NCBI GenBank assembly: GCA_965153355.1
Contig: OZ231126.1
Location: forward strand, 95,542,001 to 95,606,000
DNA: 64,000 nucleotides
Source: Flaccisagitta enflata
Taxonomy: Eukaryota; Chaetognatha; Sagittoidea; Aphragmophora
Direction of reading: 5' to 3'
Both the position numbers and the translations under genes were made by a program. Under the pieces are notes generated by a model that saw nothing but the letters and a program-made list of their open reading frames with translations, did not search any database and had not been told where the DNA came from. Shown in pieces: positions 33,336 through 45,401 of the stretch; position 1 is the first letter of the stretch; each line of letters opens with the position of its first letter.

Positions 33336-35286
33336 CTACGCGACTTTACATCTGGCTTGTCGGTCTGTGGTCGGTCCGTTAGTCTATCCGTCAGTCAGTC
33401 TGTCTGTTTGTCACACTTTACTTTGATTCAGGGTTTTGGGTTCACTGTTCCTGTTTAAATGGTTTGGTGACTTTAATTAGGGGCTCCTGGTCACCTGCAC
33501 GCGACTGGGTTTTATTTGTTTGTTTGTTTGTCTTACCTCATCTTTGAATAGAAAGAAACAGCCTTTATTTGTTTTTGCAATTGAGAAAAAGGCCTTTTTC
33601 AACTCAGGATATTTGTTTAACCACGCGCGGGCAATAAAGGAGTTTTCTGAAACAATTTTAAGAAAATGAGATAATTTAATGGTTGGCCTATACATTGTTG
33701 TGTAAATGAGTGTGTTTTGTTGTTGTTGTCATTGTTGTTGTTACCTTCGTCAAGGTTTGAAGCGTCCATCAGACGTCGAAAGGTCTTGTAATATAACTTC
33801 GCTGATCTCATTGCAATGTCTGTGTCGTCAAAAAGTACGGTCTTGGTTGGATCAGAATTTGCTTCTTCCTGAATGTGTGCTAATTGTTTCTTTTCATATG
33901 TATGCAATTCTCTGGATGTACTAATGATGGCGGAGTCGGTGTCTGTCAGTGCTAAGCGTGTCCTTCTTCTGTCATATCCTGCGAAAGCACTTGAGAGATG
34001 CAGAAACGTGCGCCAAAGAATGAGTTTGGATGCACTGTACACAAATGCTGAGCAGCTTTGAATGCATTTGCTATTCAGAACGCGACTATCACGAAGAATG
34101 AGTGCGGAAGATTCGTCAATTCCTAAGACGTCATAAAAGTCACTGCTCTCCATCAGGCGGTCCAGTTGTTTTTCTGAGTGTACAATTGTGCTTGTGAAGA
34201 ATTTCGATTGGTTCATATGCAATTTTCCTATAATGAGAATAGTTGTGAAAGCGTTAGACTGTCAGCGGTACCTGTCATTTGAGTGGATATGTGTGAGTGT
34301 AAGGTGGTTAAACTGGCAGCGGTCTCTAGGGCTTTGATGGCTTATACTGTTTGCCTTAAACGTTAAGGTTAAGATTTTGGCATAGAGTCTTAGAGGTTTA
34401 GGTCTTTTAGGAAAATCAAATTTGTGAAAGCGTAGGTTATCGGTGCTCTCGAGGCCGCTGCTTAAAAATTGTCACAAATTATGTATCACTCTCTTTCACC
34501 TGGGATTGCGTTTGTATATGTCTTATAGATCTTATTCATGACAGCGCTCTTGGTTTCTGATCTCAATTTGCATAGTCTGAGGCAGTAGTCCTTCATGTAG
34601 GCGTTCGTCTTGAAAGAGACAATTCTGTGAACCTTGGTCACCTCAGCTCCGAAGAGTAATTGTAAAAAGAAAATGGCGTCAATATACTCAGTATGGCGTC
34701 CGTCAGACAAATCTGCAACAAGTTTGGGTGGCATTTTTTCAAAACTTGTTTTTGTGTGTTTGTATTCAAAAAATTGGAAATTTCCTATCTCTTCACTATA
34801 TACTCGTCTGACAGTTGGTAGGCCTGGTAGGTCGAGGCTACAAGCCTTTGCTGAGTTTTTGTCAAATTTCAGAGAGCATTCTATGAGGAAAGACTTTTTT
34901 TCTGTTTCTGCTATGTCAGCGAAATATTTTGTGTTGGCGGTTAGAATCTTTTCAGTGAGCATTTCAAACTCTTCTGTGTTGTTTTCTTGGTCAAGTAGGC
35001 AATAGTCGTGTGAAGGCAACTCGAGGCACAACACCGATGGGTACAAACTGTGGGAAAAAGTTGAAAGTCATATATGATGGATAATGTACTTCTCATTCAA
35101 TTGTAGGAGGGTGTGTTCATCTGTCCGTTTTCTGGTTGTCTATTTATGTTATCATTTTGTGTGGGTGTACCTGTTCGCGTCAAAATAGTAACCCTCGCTC
35201 ATCAGAGAGCGAGGGTTGGTTCCACATGTCCAATGTTTGTAATACGCTGTAAAAGATTAAATATAAAAATTTTAAAATATTTTGGT

Positions 35287-35355
<69 letters not shown>

Positions 35356-36867
35356 AGATGAGCGAGCGCATGAGCTAGTAAGTGAGTGAGCGAGTGGGAG
35401 GGCGATGTTATACCTTGGTTTGAGGCAAAGCCGCCCCTAAGATTCTGTTTAAATAATTCTAGGGGGCCAGGTGGAACAAAATCGATTCTGAGAGGCTTTT
35501 TTGTCGCAGTTCTAGGATTTGTTGAAGTAAACAGTGCTGCGGACAGTGCTGTTGATGACACTGATGAAACAATGTGAAATTGGTTGATAAAATGAGCATG
35601 TGGTTTTACAAAATGAGTAGATGAATGCATCAGTTGTGTTATCTGGCCTTGCATACGTACGGGTCATATAGTAAGACGGGTAGATCCCGAGGTTGGTGTA
35701 CAAAATTTCGAAAAAATAGGCTGATATGTCAACCAACAATGCGGCGTCCATTTTGCTTTGAGGATAAAAACAATTTGAGTGTTATTATGTGTGCTAAAAT
35801 GTGCTTGGTTTTCAATGTTTATAACTTGTCGGAAGATTGGTTATGGGTTGTTTCTAATTACGGACACGCGACTCGGTATTTGCTGTGTTAGGTCGGATGG
35901 TTATTTTGTCTGTCAGTATTTATTTTTTTTTACCTGTAGACAAACAAGCAGGTCAAGAGATTGTCAAAACCTAGGATTGACCATAAGTCCGAAAAATGTC
36001 TGTGCTGTTCAATTGAAATTTCTTTCCCGCCAGAAAGTAGATCAGTGAAAGCTTCTCTCTCAGGACAAATAGTGATATCAGCCATCTGACTTATGTTGGT
36101 ACAGAGAGAAAATGGAAAAGATAATTTTCCTGAAATGAGAGACTCAATTTGTGAATCTGTATATCGGCAATCCACTTTTCCAAAGTAGTGAGACACTTGG
36201 AAAATTTTCTGTAGTGGAGTTTCTGTCTTTGCGGCCACATTGCGTACGTCTTGTACTGCGTGTGATAATGAACAGCCCAGATGAAGGTATGAGTCTAGTC
36301 GGGGAGTAAAAGAAAAGAAACAGAGTAAGTGGGAGCGTTAGAAAGTCAGTCAGAAACAAAGTAAGTGGGAATGTCATCAAAAGGCTGGATACTCGACCAA
36401 TACCAGTCGCGGACAGGTGGGCAGGGCAGAAATGCGTGTTTTCACACTTCATGACTCAATGATTCTGGACGGGTCAACGGACCGACGGGCCGACGGGTGA
36501 CAAAGCTTCTTATAGAGTTGCTAGTCTGCGAGTAAAAAGTTTAGTGAGTTCGTATCTGGCCTTTCTACCAATCATTGATTTACCTATAAAAACGATTTCT
36601 CGGCCTAGTTCGCAGACTTCATATGGTAATGATTTGTCTGTTTTGCGTCTTTCAGCGTTCATGCAAGCTGAGCAGTTAACTCCTTTTACACACGTAAAGG
36701 ATATGGTTAACGACATCGGTGATTGGGAATCCTTCATGATGGTTTTGCATGGGTATTTTAACAGGGTTCGCTCAACAAAACCGTGTATAGATGGTACTTG
36801 AATTTTCGTTTTTCCGGTAATGGCAAAACAACGTAAAAGCCATTGAAAATCGTATCCTAGGGGGGGG

Positions 36868-36949
<82 letters not shown>

Positions 36950-37711
36950 AAGTGATTGTTTGGATAATGATTATTTGTGTAATGATGAAAAAAAGTAATT
37001 GAGATTTATCTAATCTTTTTCATTTTAATGAAAAGGTCATGACGATTTTGACATCGTCGCAAAAGCAATAAAATGCTAAAAAATGTCAAAAAATATTTGA
37101 GTGTAAACTATTTGTGGAATTTGTTTGAAAATTGAAATAAAAAAGTCTGATAGATTGTTTGATAGATGCTTTAAAAACAAGTGACGCGGGGTCACGATAT
37201 TGTTGCGGACGGGTGGGCAGGGCATCTAACCTATATTCATACCTAATCACATGACACCGACGGGCGGACGGACAAAGCCTCTTATAGAGTTGCATGTCTG
37301 CAACTAAAAAAAAACATTATTAAGCTGGCTAGAGTGCATCATAAAATTGATTATGAGTCTAGTTGGCTTTACTGCATCTTTTCATTAAAATGGAACTGAA
37401 AATGTTGCTACTTTAATTGTCAATACTAGTGAGTAAGCGAGTGGGCATATAAGATGTTAAAACTGTAACGCGCCTGTTCCGTTGTGGCATAAGTAGGTTG
37501 ATGGTGTCTTGCGCTCAATTTTGCGTGCCAAGTTGCATTCTTTAGAAAGAAAAAAGAAAAATACGTTTTAGTCGTTGGCTATGCATCCTATACTATGTTA
37601 TGTTGGTTGGTCTGTTGGTTGTTTGGTTTGATTGTAGGACTTAGTATATGCTCACCTTGGCAGAGTTTTCTGTGATTGTATTTGATAAATATGTGTGATG
37701 TGGCGGGAAAG

Positions 37712-37780
<69 letters not shown>

Positions 37781-38284
37781 GTTTTAGTTGTGGATACGTG
37801 ATTCTATACAAAGCTTTGTGCGTCTGTCTGTTGGTTGGTTAGTTGGAAGTGGGAAAATGCGCAATTTTGTATCCGGCCTTGGTATTAAAACTTACGCTTC
37901 TAAGGATGAAGCCATATTCAAATGTGAATGGTCTTTGCATGGCAGGATTCTTGAAACTTGAAATCGCAATTGAAACTTCTTAAAAGAGCTGACTGCTGAA
38001 ACATTTTTCTTGCTGACTTTTCTGCTGTAGAAACGCGAGCCGCAGAAAGCACAATGGCTAGCTAAGTCAAAAGCTGTTTTTACTTTGTTTGGTAAAGAAG
38101 AGTATGATGGGACTCCTTGGTCTTGGTTAAGTGCACTTGTGATGAATCTGGTTTGTCTAGCGGTGTCTTGTCGTAGTTGCAGCATTAGCTGTAGCATAAA
38201 TTGGCGTTCGTCGGTCTTAGTGTGGTCATAAATCAATGCTCTTGGTGAAGCTAGTTCTCTTGGGAGTGGTAAATGGTTGTACAA
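32813..38284 (-). CDS. polB: Family-B DNA polymerase, protein-primed type, at least 11 exons, 5' end lost at gap
   Basis: Exons by eye: 38284-37896 (open at the gap), 37539-37480, 36856-36584, 36255-35934, 35755-35661, 35560-35414, 35246-35171, 35047-34500, 34227-33745, 33646-33537, 33220-32813. From 36856 on, every junction is GT/AG and phase-consistent. Motifs: CAFCG and DHSH (zinc-like part before the exonuclease), YDFQWLL (exo II region), LRGGF before the palm, motif A FDANSLYPS split over two exons, motif B region MNKIYKT...NAIPG, motif C LTDTDSAII, then FLFKDE and TKTKR near the end, as in Polinton pPolB. It would replicate the element from a terminal protein. The junctions 37896/37539 and 37480/36856 do not close with canonical sites. 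Introns hold (AG)n tracts and four HINE copies. Confidence 0.92.
33282..33331. repeat. (TC)n in the last polB intron
   Basis: About 25 TC units immediately next to the HINE at 33332. Confidence 0.93.
33332..33510 (+). mobile_element. HINE-like element, 5' hairpin truncated
   Basis: GTGCTACGCGACTTTACATC (left stem arm missing), GTCGGTCTGTGGTCGG microsatellite, CACCTGCACGCGACTGGG end. In the last intron of polB. Confidence 0.65.
35289..35354. repeat. (GA)n in a polB intron
   Basis: 33 GA units between the LRGGF exon and the motif-A exon. Confidence 0.95.
36381..36537 (-). mobile_element. HINE-like element, subfamily B
   Basis: GGCTGGATACTCGACCAATA start, GACAGGTGGGCAGGGCAG, GGACCGACGGGCCGACGGG, CTTATAGAGTTGCTAGTCTG then AAAAA. 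In a polB intron. Confidence 0.75.
36869..36947. repeat. G-run and (AG)n in a polB intron
   Basis: Ten Gs (36861-36870) then about 38 AG units, beginning only four bases from the predicted acceptor (minus strand CCCCCTAG). Confidence 0.95.
37165..37310 (-). mobile_element. HINE-like element, subfamily B, short
   Basis: GTTGCGGACGGGTGGGCAGG, GACGGGCGGACGGACAAAGC, CTTATAGAGTTGCATGTCTG then AAAAA. The left end is replaced by GACGCGGGGTCACGATATTG, a variant also seen at 6375 and 8510. Confidence 0.7.
37712..37777. repeat. (GA)n in a polB intron
   Basis: 33 GA units beside the HINE at 37780. Confidence 0.95.
37780..37882 (+). mobile_element. HINE-like element, short
   Basis: TTTTAGTTGTGGATACGTGA start, GTCTGTCTGTTGGTTGG microsatellite, GTATCCGGCCTTGG end. 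In a polB intron. Confidence 0.6.
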
Positions 38285-38294
38285 NNNNNNNNNN
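38285..38294. other. Assembly gap (10 N)
   Basis: The only N-run in the window. The polB coding frame runs into it from the left and satellite sequence starts at once on the right, so the join is a scaffold link and the missing length is unknown. Confidence 1.
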
Positions 38295-38963
38295 GACAGT
38301 GGTTACAGTTGTCATGATCTTTTGTGGTTGAACACATCATAACTTCTCCTGAGATAGCAAAGAGGTTGTAAAACTACAAGAATATGTCTCAAAGTCATAA
38401 GTAGGTCCGCCTAGCTGTCAGTCTATCCATCAGTGCATTGGATTTTTGGTCTACAGGTTGATTTGTGATGCTCAACTTGAACAGTGATAAACTTGCATAT
38501 TGTGACATATTTATTTACCTATTGTGACATTTGTGTTTACTAACTTTACTAACTGTGACATTTGTATTTACCCTACTTGATGCATATCACTACCAATTGT
38601 GACATTTGATTTTGAGCTATGATCCTAGACCATCTTCAAGGTGACAGGTTTTGTCAATCAGAGACCTGATCAAGTAGATACATCTCAGTGACTCCGATTG
38701 AGTCATCTTGAATGACTGAATGGTTCACAATAAGGGAAAGACCAGTGACATGAGGGGCTAGCGGGGTCTGGATACATGTTAAGCATGTTTTCTTCATCAG
38801 CTCTGAAGGTTGCTCATTTTCTTCAAAAGCCTCTTTATATATACATATGTATATATATAAAGGGCTTCTGGGGAAATTGAAGGGGTAGTTTCACCAAGGA
38901 GCAAAAAGGACTCAACACTGATTCCTACCCCGCTAGCCCCTCTTGTCACAGGTCTCTCCCTTA

Positions 38964-39054
<91 letters not shown>

Positions 39055-39773
39055 ACCATTCAGTCATTCTGTATGACTCAATTTGAGACAATAAGAAGTG
39101 TATCTTAGGACATGACAGTGGTTACAGTTGTCATGATCTTTTGTGGCTGGACACATCATAACTTCGCCTGAGATAGCAAAGAGGTTGTAAAACCATAAGA
39201 ATATGTCTCAAAGTCATAAGTAGGTCCGCCTAGCTGTCAGTCTATCCATCAGTGCATCGGATTTTTGGTCTACAGGTTGATTTGTGATGCTCAACTTGAA
39301 CAGTGATAAACTTGCATACTGTGACATATTTATTTACCTATTGTGACATTTGTGTTTACTAACTGTGACATTTGTATTTACCCTACTTGATGCATGTCAT
39401 TACCAATTGTGACATTTGATTTTGAGCTATGATCCTAGACCATCTTCAAGGGGACATGTTTTGTCAATCAGAGACCTGATCAAGTAGATACATCTCAGTG
39501 ACTCCGATTGAGTCATCTTGAATGACTGAATGGTTCACAATAAGGGAAAGACCAGTGACATGAGGGGCTAGCGGGGTCTGGATACATGTTAAGCATGTTT
39601 TCTTCATCAGCCCTGAAGGTTGCTCATTTTCTTCAAAAGCCTCTTTATATATACATATGTATATATATAAAGGGCTTCTGGGGAAATTGAAGGGGTAGTT
39701 TCACCAAGGAGCAAAAAGGACTCAACACTGATTCCTACCCCGCTAGCCCCTCTTGTCACAGGTCTCTCCCTTA

Positions 39774-39849
<76 letters not shown>

Positions 39850-40739
39850 ATCCAGTCATTCTGTATGACTCAATTTGAGACAATAAGAAGTGTATCTTAG
39901 GACATGACAGTGGTTACAGTTGACATGTCTTTGCTGGACACATCATAACTTTGCCTGAGATAGCAAAGAGGTTGTAAACCATAAGAAATTGTCTCAAAGA
40001 CATAAGTAGGTCCGCCTAGCTGTCAGTCTATCCATCAGTGCATTGGATTGTTGGTCTACAGGTTGACTTGTGTTGCTCAAATTAAACAGTGATAAACTTG
40101 CATATTGTGACATATTTATTTACCTATTGTGACATTTGTGTTTACTAACTGTGACATTTGTATTTACCCTACTTGATGCATGTCATTACCAATTGTGACA
40201 TTTGATTTTGAGCTATGATCCTAGACCATCTTCAAGGGGACATGTTTTTTTCAATCAGAGACCTGATCAAGTAGATACATCTCAGTGACTCAGATTGAGT
40301 CATATTGAATGACTGAATGGTTCACAATGCATGTCATTACCAATTGTGACATTTGGTTTGACATATTGAATGTGAGAATGAGCTATGATCTCAGACTCCA
40401 TCTCTCAAGGGGGACATGTTTTGTCAATCAGAGATCCAGGATCATGATACGCTTTCCCAGTGATCTTACGAGTCATACTGAATGACTGAATGGTTCACAA
40501 TAAGTGAAAGACCAGTGACATGAGGGGCTAGAAGGGTCTGGATACATGTTAAGCATGTTTTCTTCTATCAGTTTGAAGGTTGGCTCATTTTTCTTCAAAA
40601 GCCTCTTTATATATACATATGTATATATATAAAGGGCTTCTGGGGAAATTGAAGGGATAGTTTCACCAAGGAGCAAAAAGGACTCAACACTGATTCTTAC
40701 CCCGCTAGCCCCTCTCTTGTCACAGGTCTCTCTCCTTTA

Positions 40740-40824
<85 letters not shown>

Positions 40825-41551
40825 GACCAATTCAGTCATTCTGCAGACTCCAATTTGAGACAATAAGAAGTAGTATCTTAGACATGACAGGTTACAGTTG
40901 ACATGATCTTTGCGGCTGGACAATAATTACAACTTCGCAAGTGAGAAAGTAAAAGAGGTTGTAGAAAAACCATAAGAATTTGTCTCAAATTCAAGGGTAG
41001 GTCCCCCTAGCTGTCAGTCTATCCATCAGTGCATTGGATTGTTGGTCTACAGGTTGACTTGTGATGCTCAAATTAAACAGTGATAAACTTGCATATTGTG
41101 ACATATTTATTTACCTATTGTGACATTTGTGTTTACTAACTGTGACATTTGTATTTACCCTACTTGATGCATGTCATTACAAATTGTGACATTTGATTTT
41201 GAGCTATGATCCTAGACCATCTTCAAGGGGACATGTTTTTTCAATCAGAGACCTGATCAAGTAGATACATCTCAGTGACTCAGATTGAGTCATATTGAAT
41301 GACTGAATGGTTCACAATAAGGGAAAGACCAGTGACATGAGGGGCTAGCGGGGTCTGGATACATGTTAAGCATGTTTTCTTCATCAGCTCTGAAGGTTGC
41401 TCATTTTCTTCAAAAGCCTCTTTATATATACATATGTATATATATAAAGGGCTTCTGGGGAAATTGAAGGGGTAGTTTCACCAAAGAGCAAAAAGGACTC
41501 AACACTGATTCCTATCCCGCTAGCCCCTCTTGTCACAGGTCTCTCCCTTAC

Positions 41552-41634
<83 letters not shown>

Positions 41635-41650
41635 ATTGAGTTAAGCCGAA
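38295..41650. repeat. ~0.8-kb satellite, block 2 (four units)
   Basis: Same unit and orientation as at 15905-17540. Landmark CCTCTTTATATATACATATG at 38830, 39640, 40602 and 41417. The third interval (962 bp) is longer because a 130-bp part with TGTCATTACCAATTGTGACA is duplicated within the unit, and that unit carries many small indels. Each unit has its own (GA)n of different length at the same position. Confidence 0.93.
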
Positions 41651-42017
41651 TGAATCAATTAAAGACAATCAGATACATGCTTTTGCCCATTGCAGTGGTA
41701 ATTGTCCACAAGTTGAGTGAGAGAGAGAGAGAGAAACAGCTAAAAGATCCTGTTCTACTGCGATACAGTGAGAGATATGATTATTAGTATTGAGACATAT
41801 TTTTCTATACATTGTAACATGTGCTTAACTATCTATTGTGACATTTTGACTCTGCCTTATCAGTTTAGATTTATCAGTTTTGAGACATTTTGGTGTAGCA
41901 CTTAGCAAAACCCATATCTCAGTTTTGAGACATTCCGATGTCAGACTTAGCAAAACCAACATCTCAGAACGCCAAGAGCCCAAAGGAAAGTACGGTCTAA
42001 CTTTCTGCAATGTGCAG

Positions 42018-42204
42018 CATCCTAAACTGGGCGGCGGCGACGGAGGAGACTGGTTCGCTGTCGCCCGTAGCGGGTGAAATACCGGTTAATTATCCGTTTA
42101 ATGGGTATTCGGGAGTTATTGTTATGGCGGAACATCTTCTAGATGGTGCTGACGATGTTCTTTGGCAAGAAAGCGCGTTTAAACGACCGAGAGTGCGCGC
42201 TTGA
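42018..42204 (+). CDS. Orphan terminal coding exon (host gene?)
   Basis: After a good acceptor (CTTTCTGCAATGTGCAG), a CpG-rich open stretch of 62 codons ends in TGA at 42202-42204. It reads ILNWAAATEETGSL and later HLLDGADDVLWQESAF; codon use looks coding, unlike its AT-rich surroundings. No upstream partner is visible across the satellite. Protein not recognised. Confidence 0.4.
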
Positions 42205-42273
42205 CAAAGTGGGGTGGGCTTGAAGACAGAAAGCTTATTGTGGTGTGAATCTACGTGTGTGTGGGGGGGATGT

Positions 42274-42460
<187 letters not shown>

Positions 42461-42865
42461 ATCGACAAAAAGAGTATTCAGAGTAAAGCATCCTTCAAAA
42501 ATCCGTCAGTCCATTAAAAATTTGATCAATTAGCGGTGCCATGTTTCAACGGTTTTTTAAAGCTGTTTGAAGATGATTTTATCTTCCCTTTTTGATGGGG
42601 GAGATGGAGGGATTGGACCTGAGGCCGGTGCGTGAATACCATGAACATTTTTCAACAAATGCACTCGTCTCTATTCATTATTGTTTCGTAAACATAACTG
42701 TCTCGGTCTGAATGCCTGTCGGTCGGTTTGTAACAATTTTATGATGGTGTTGTTATGGTTAAGACGGGATTAGCAGAAGATTAGGGTGAGGTTAGGGGGA
42801 GGGTTGCGATTATGGACACGTGACAGAAACATCCGTTTGGCCAACAGTTTATGAACATTTCAACC

Positions 42866-44398
42866 TAACCATAAGTGCAATAAAAATGGCCGATTTTTCA
42901 ACAGCATTGAGCACAGGTTTTGGTCAAAAGATTCTTGGGACCATCCTAAAATTCATGCATTGCAGAAACGTATCAAAATTACCTTTCATTTGAGTCCATG
43001 CAGCAAATCTTTTCTCAATTCTTTTAAGGGCTAACCACTAAATTGCCACCTCATGAAAAAAGGGCCAAATTTGTCACTCGGATTTTCTGAAATATTTTAG
43101 ATGAGTAAAAATGATAGAAGATCTCTATCGATTTCGATGAAATTTTAGGTGCTAGTTGACCTGTATTTGCCCCAATATCAATTGAATTTTTATCAATATC
43201 GGGCAACGTCTTCTTTGATTTTTTATGGAACTTTGTAAAGATACCATGGGCAGTTTCAAAATTCAGTGGTTTTGCTAAGCAAAGCCTCAACATTATGCAG
43301 TCCGATTCATCCAGTCTTGGGGATGCCATGGACTCTTGGATCATGTTGTCAACAAGTCCTATCCTTTGCGACCAACTGAAAGATGCGGTGAAACGTCGAA
43401 TGGGGCAAGCCATTACTCCTCATCACATTCTTGCCAATATGCTGTCCAACAAGCCTGGCTGCAGTCTTTCAGGCAGCTCAAAAGAAGAAGCTATGAGCTA
43501 CCTCCAAGACATTGACGAGTCATTCCCAGGAATTCTTGCTGCTTTCCAAATTCAAGACACAACAGTCTTCCCAGCTTCGGCCTTCATCGGTAGCATCCGC
43601 AACATCCTGGAACCTGTCAAATACTGGCAGTATGTGATGGGAAATACAGAGTTGGAGCCAGTCATCAATTTCTGTCGTCTTGCAATCCGAGTTCTTTCTT
43701 GCCCACCCTCCTCTGCAGGTGTCAGAAAAACAAATTAGAGTTCTTGCAGTTCCAATGATATAACTTTGTACATCAAGGGATAATTCACCCTTTCTGCTCT
43801 AACAGGTCTCGAACGTACATTCTCGTTCTTCGGGCTTGTCCACACCAAACTCCGAAATCGTTTGAGAAACGAGCGAGTCATGAAGCTGGTAAGGACCTAC
43901 TGCCACTTGCGTGTTCGCAACAAGGAGGATTTTGACAACTTTGATGCCGTGGAAATCCATCATGAAACTGCCGAGTAGAAAGGTGAGGTTCTCTTTCCTG
44001 ATTTTGCAAAATTCCCATGAAGCATCAGTTTGCCTATTTCATTATTTGAGTATACTTATTTTATTATTACTTTATTAAACATGATTATATCACAGTATTA
44101 AATGTTTTTACAGTAGCACAAAATCGTATTTTGAAAAAAACCGGAGTTTGAAAAAAACCCTGATAAAAACCGGTTTTTAAAAAAAAAACGTTTTTTTTTG
44201 TTTTTTTTCAAAATTCTGTTTTTTTTTACATTCCCTGCTCATTTGCATATTCATTGTGTTAGTGGTCCCACAAAAGTTTCAATTGAAAGATCTTTTGAAG
44301 GGCTTTCAAGGTGTCATGAATTTGGCAATGTTCAGATGAATTTTTGATCCTTTACAGACCTTTCAAAAATCGGCCATTTTTATTCCACTTATGGTTAA
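42866..44398. mobile_element. hAT-like DNA transposon, 1.5 kb, N-terminal part lost
   Basis: TIRs AACCATAAGTGCAATAAAAA and the inverse at 44373-44398 extend about 32 bp (GTG vs GTG-G variation). They enclose a plus-strand transposase C-terminal part. No matching 8-bp duplication is visible outside the TIRs, so the copy is old or its ends are inexact. Confidence 0.75.
43295..43978 (+). pseudogene. hAT transposase, C-terminal fragment with one intron
   Basis: Exons 43295-43718 and 43806-43978, phase 1 at both sides (GCAG/GTGTCAG ... CTAACAG/GT). The second exon begins LERTFSFFG and continues with RNRLRNERVMKLV: the conserved hAT dimerisation domain (family 'A-x-x-ERxFS ... KxRNxL'), preceded by SCPPSSAG in exon 1. 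A full hAT transposase is about 600 residues with BED finger and RNase-H-like catalytic core; those parts are absent here, so this copy is not autonomous. The first exon may extend upstream of 43295. Confidence 0.82.
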
Positions 44399-44447
44399 AA
44401 TCGGCAAAAATTTCCCAACCTTGGAATTTAGTTGGAAACAAGTGACA

Positions 44448-44801
<354 letters not shown>

Positions 44802-45209
44802 AAGATCAACGGACAAACGGACGGACGGGACGTAAAATATCAAATTGTCTACAAAGACAAAGATGAAGTGTAATCCGTTGAATGTCAGTTAAATATCTTC
44901 CACATCACGAGTTTACAATCGTTAATCGGGACGATCGTGGGAGGTGGGGTCGGACGGGGGGGGGGATGATTCAAGCGGGGATAAAAAGAAAATGGGGATA
45001 TTAGCGGGCAACTACTTGGCAGAGGCCTCGAAGGCTAAGTTGATAACGACAGGGAATACGAGTCTTCGAACTTACTGGGCGCGACGCGGGGCCCAGAAAA
45101 ATCCTATAATTATAGTGCCCAGAATTCTGTTCCCTATGAAATAGTTTCTTTTTACTCTCTCTCTTTTAATTTTTGATTATCTCTTCCTTCCTCTCTCTCT
45201 CTCACTCAC

Positions 45210-45253
<44 letters not shown>

Positions 45254-45400
45254 TTGGGCTCGTACGTCAAGAAGCATGACATCAGCTAGTATTTCAAATT
45301 TCAGGACAATCGCATCAATAGTTTAGAAGTTATAGCCTTTTTTTACTTAAAAAGTAAAAGAGAAAAGCGACGTTTTTTTTCTTCGTTTTTTCTTTGAACT
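44802..45400. other. HINE fragment, single-copy sequence and a (TC)n
   Basis: 44806-44830 is a GACAAACGGACGGACGGGACG HINE remnant. 44930-45145 holds a short Gly/Lys-rich frame without support. 45195-45248 is (TC)n. Confidence 0.5.
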
Positions 45401-45401
45401 T

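Noticed and set aside
20451-38284. Herpesvirus- or adenovirus-derived insertion
   Set aside because: The combination of rve integrase, protein-primed PolB, DJR capsid and adenain protease is that of Polinton/adintovirus-type elements; no herpesvirus gene seen.
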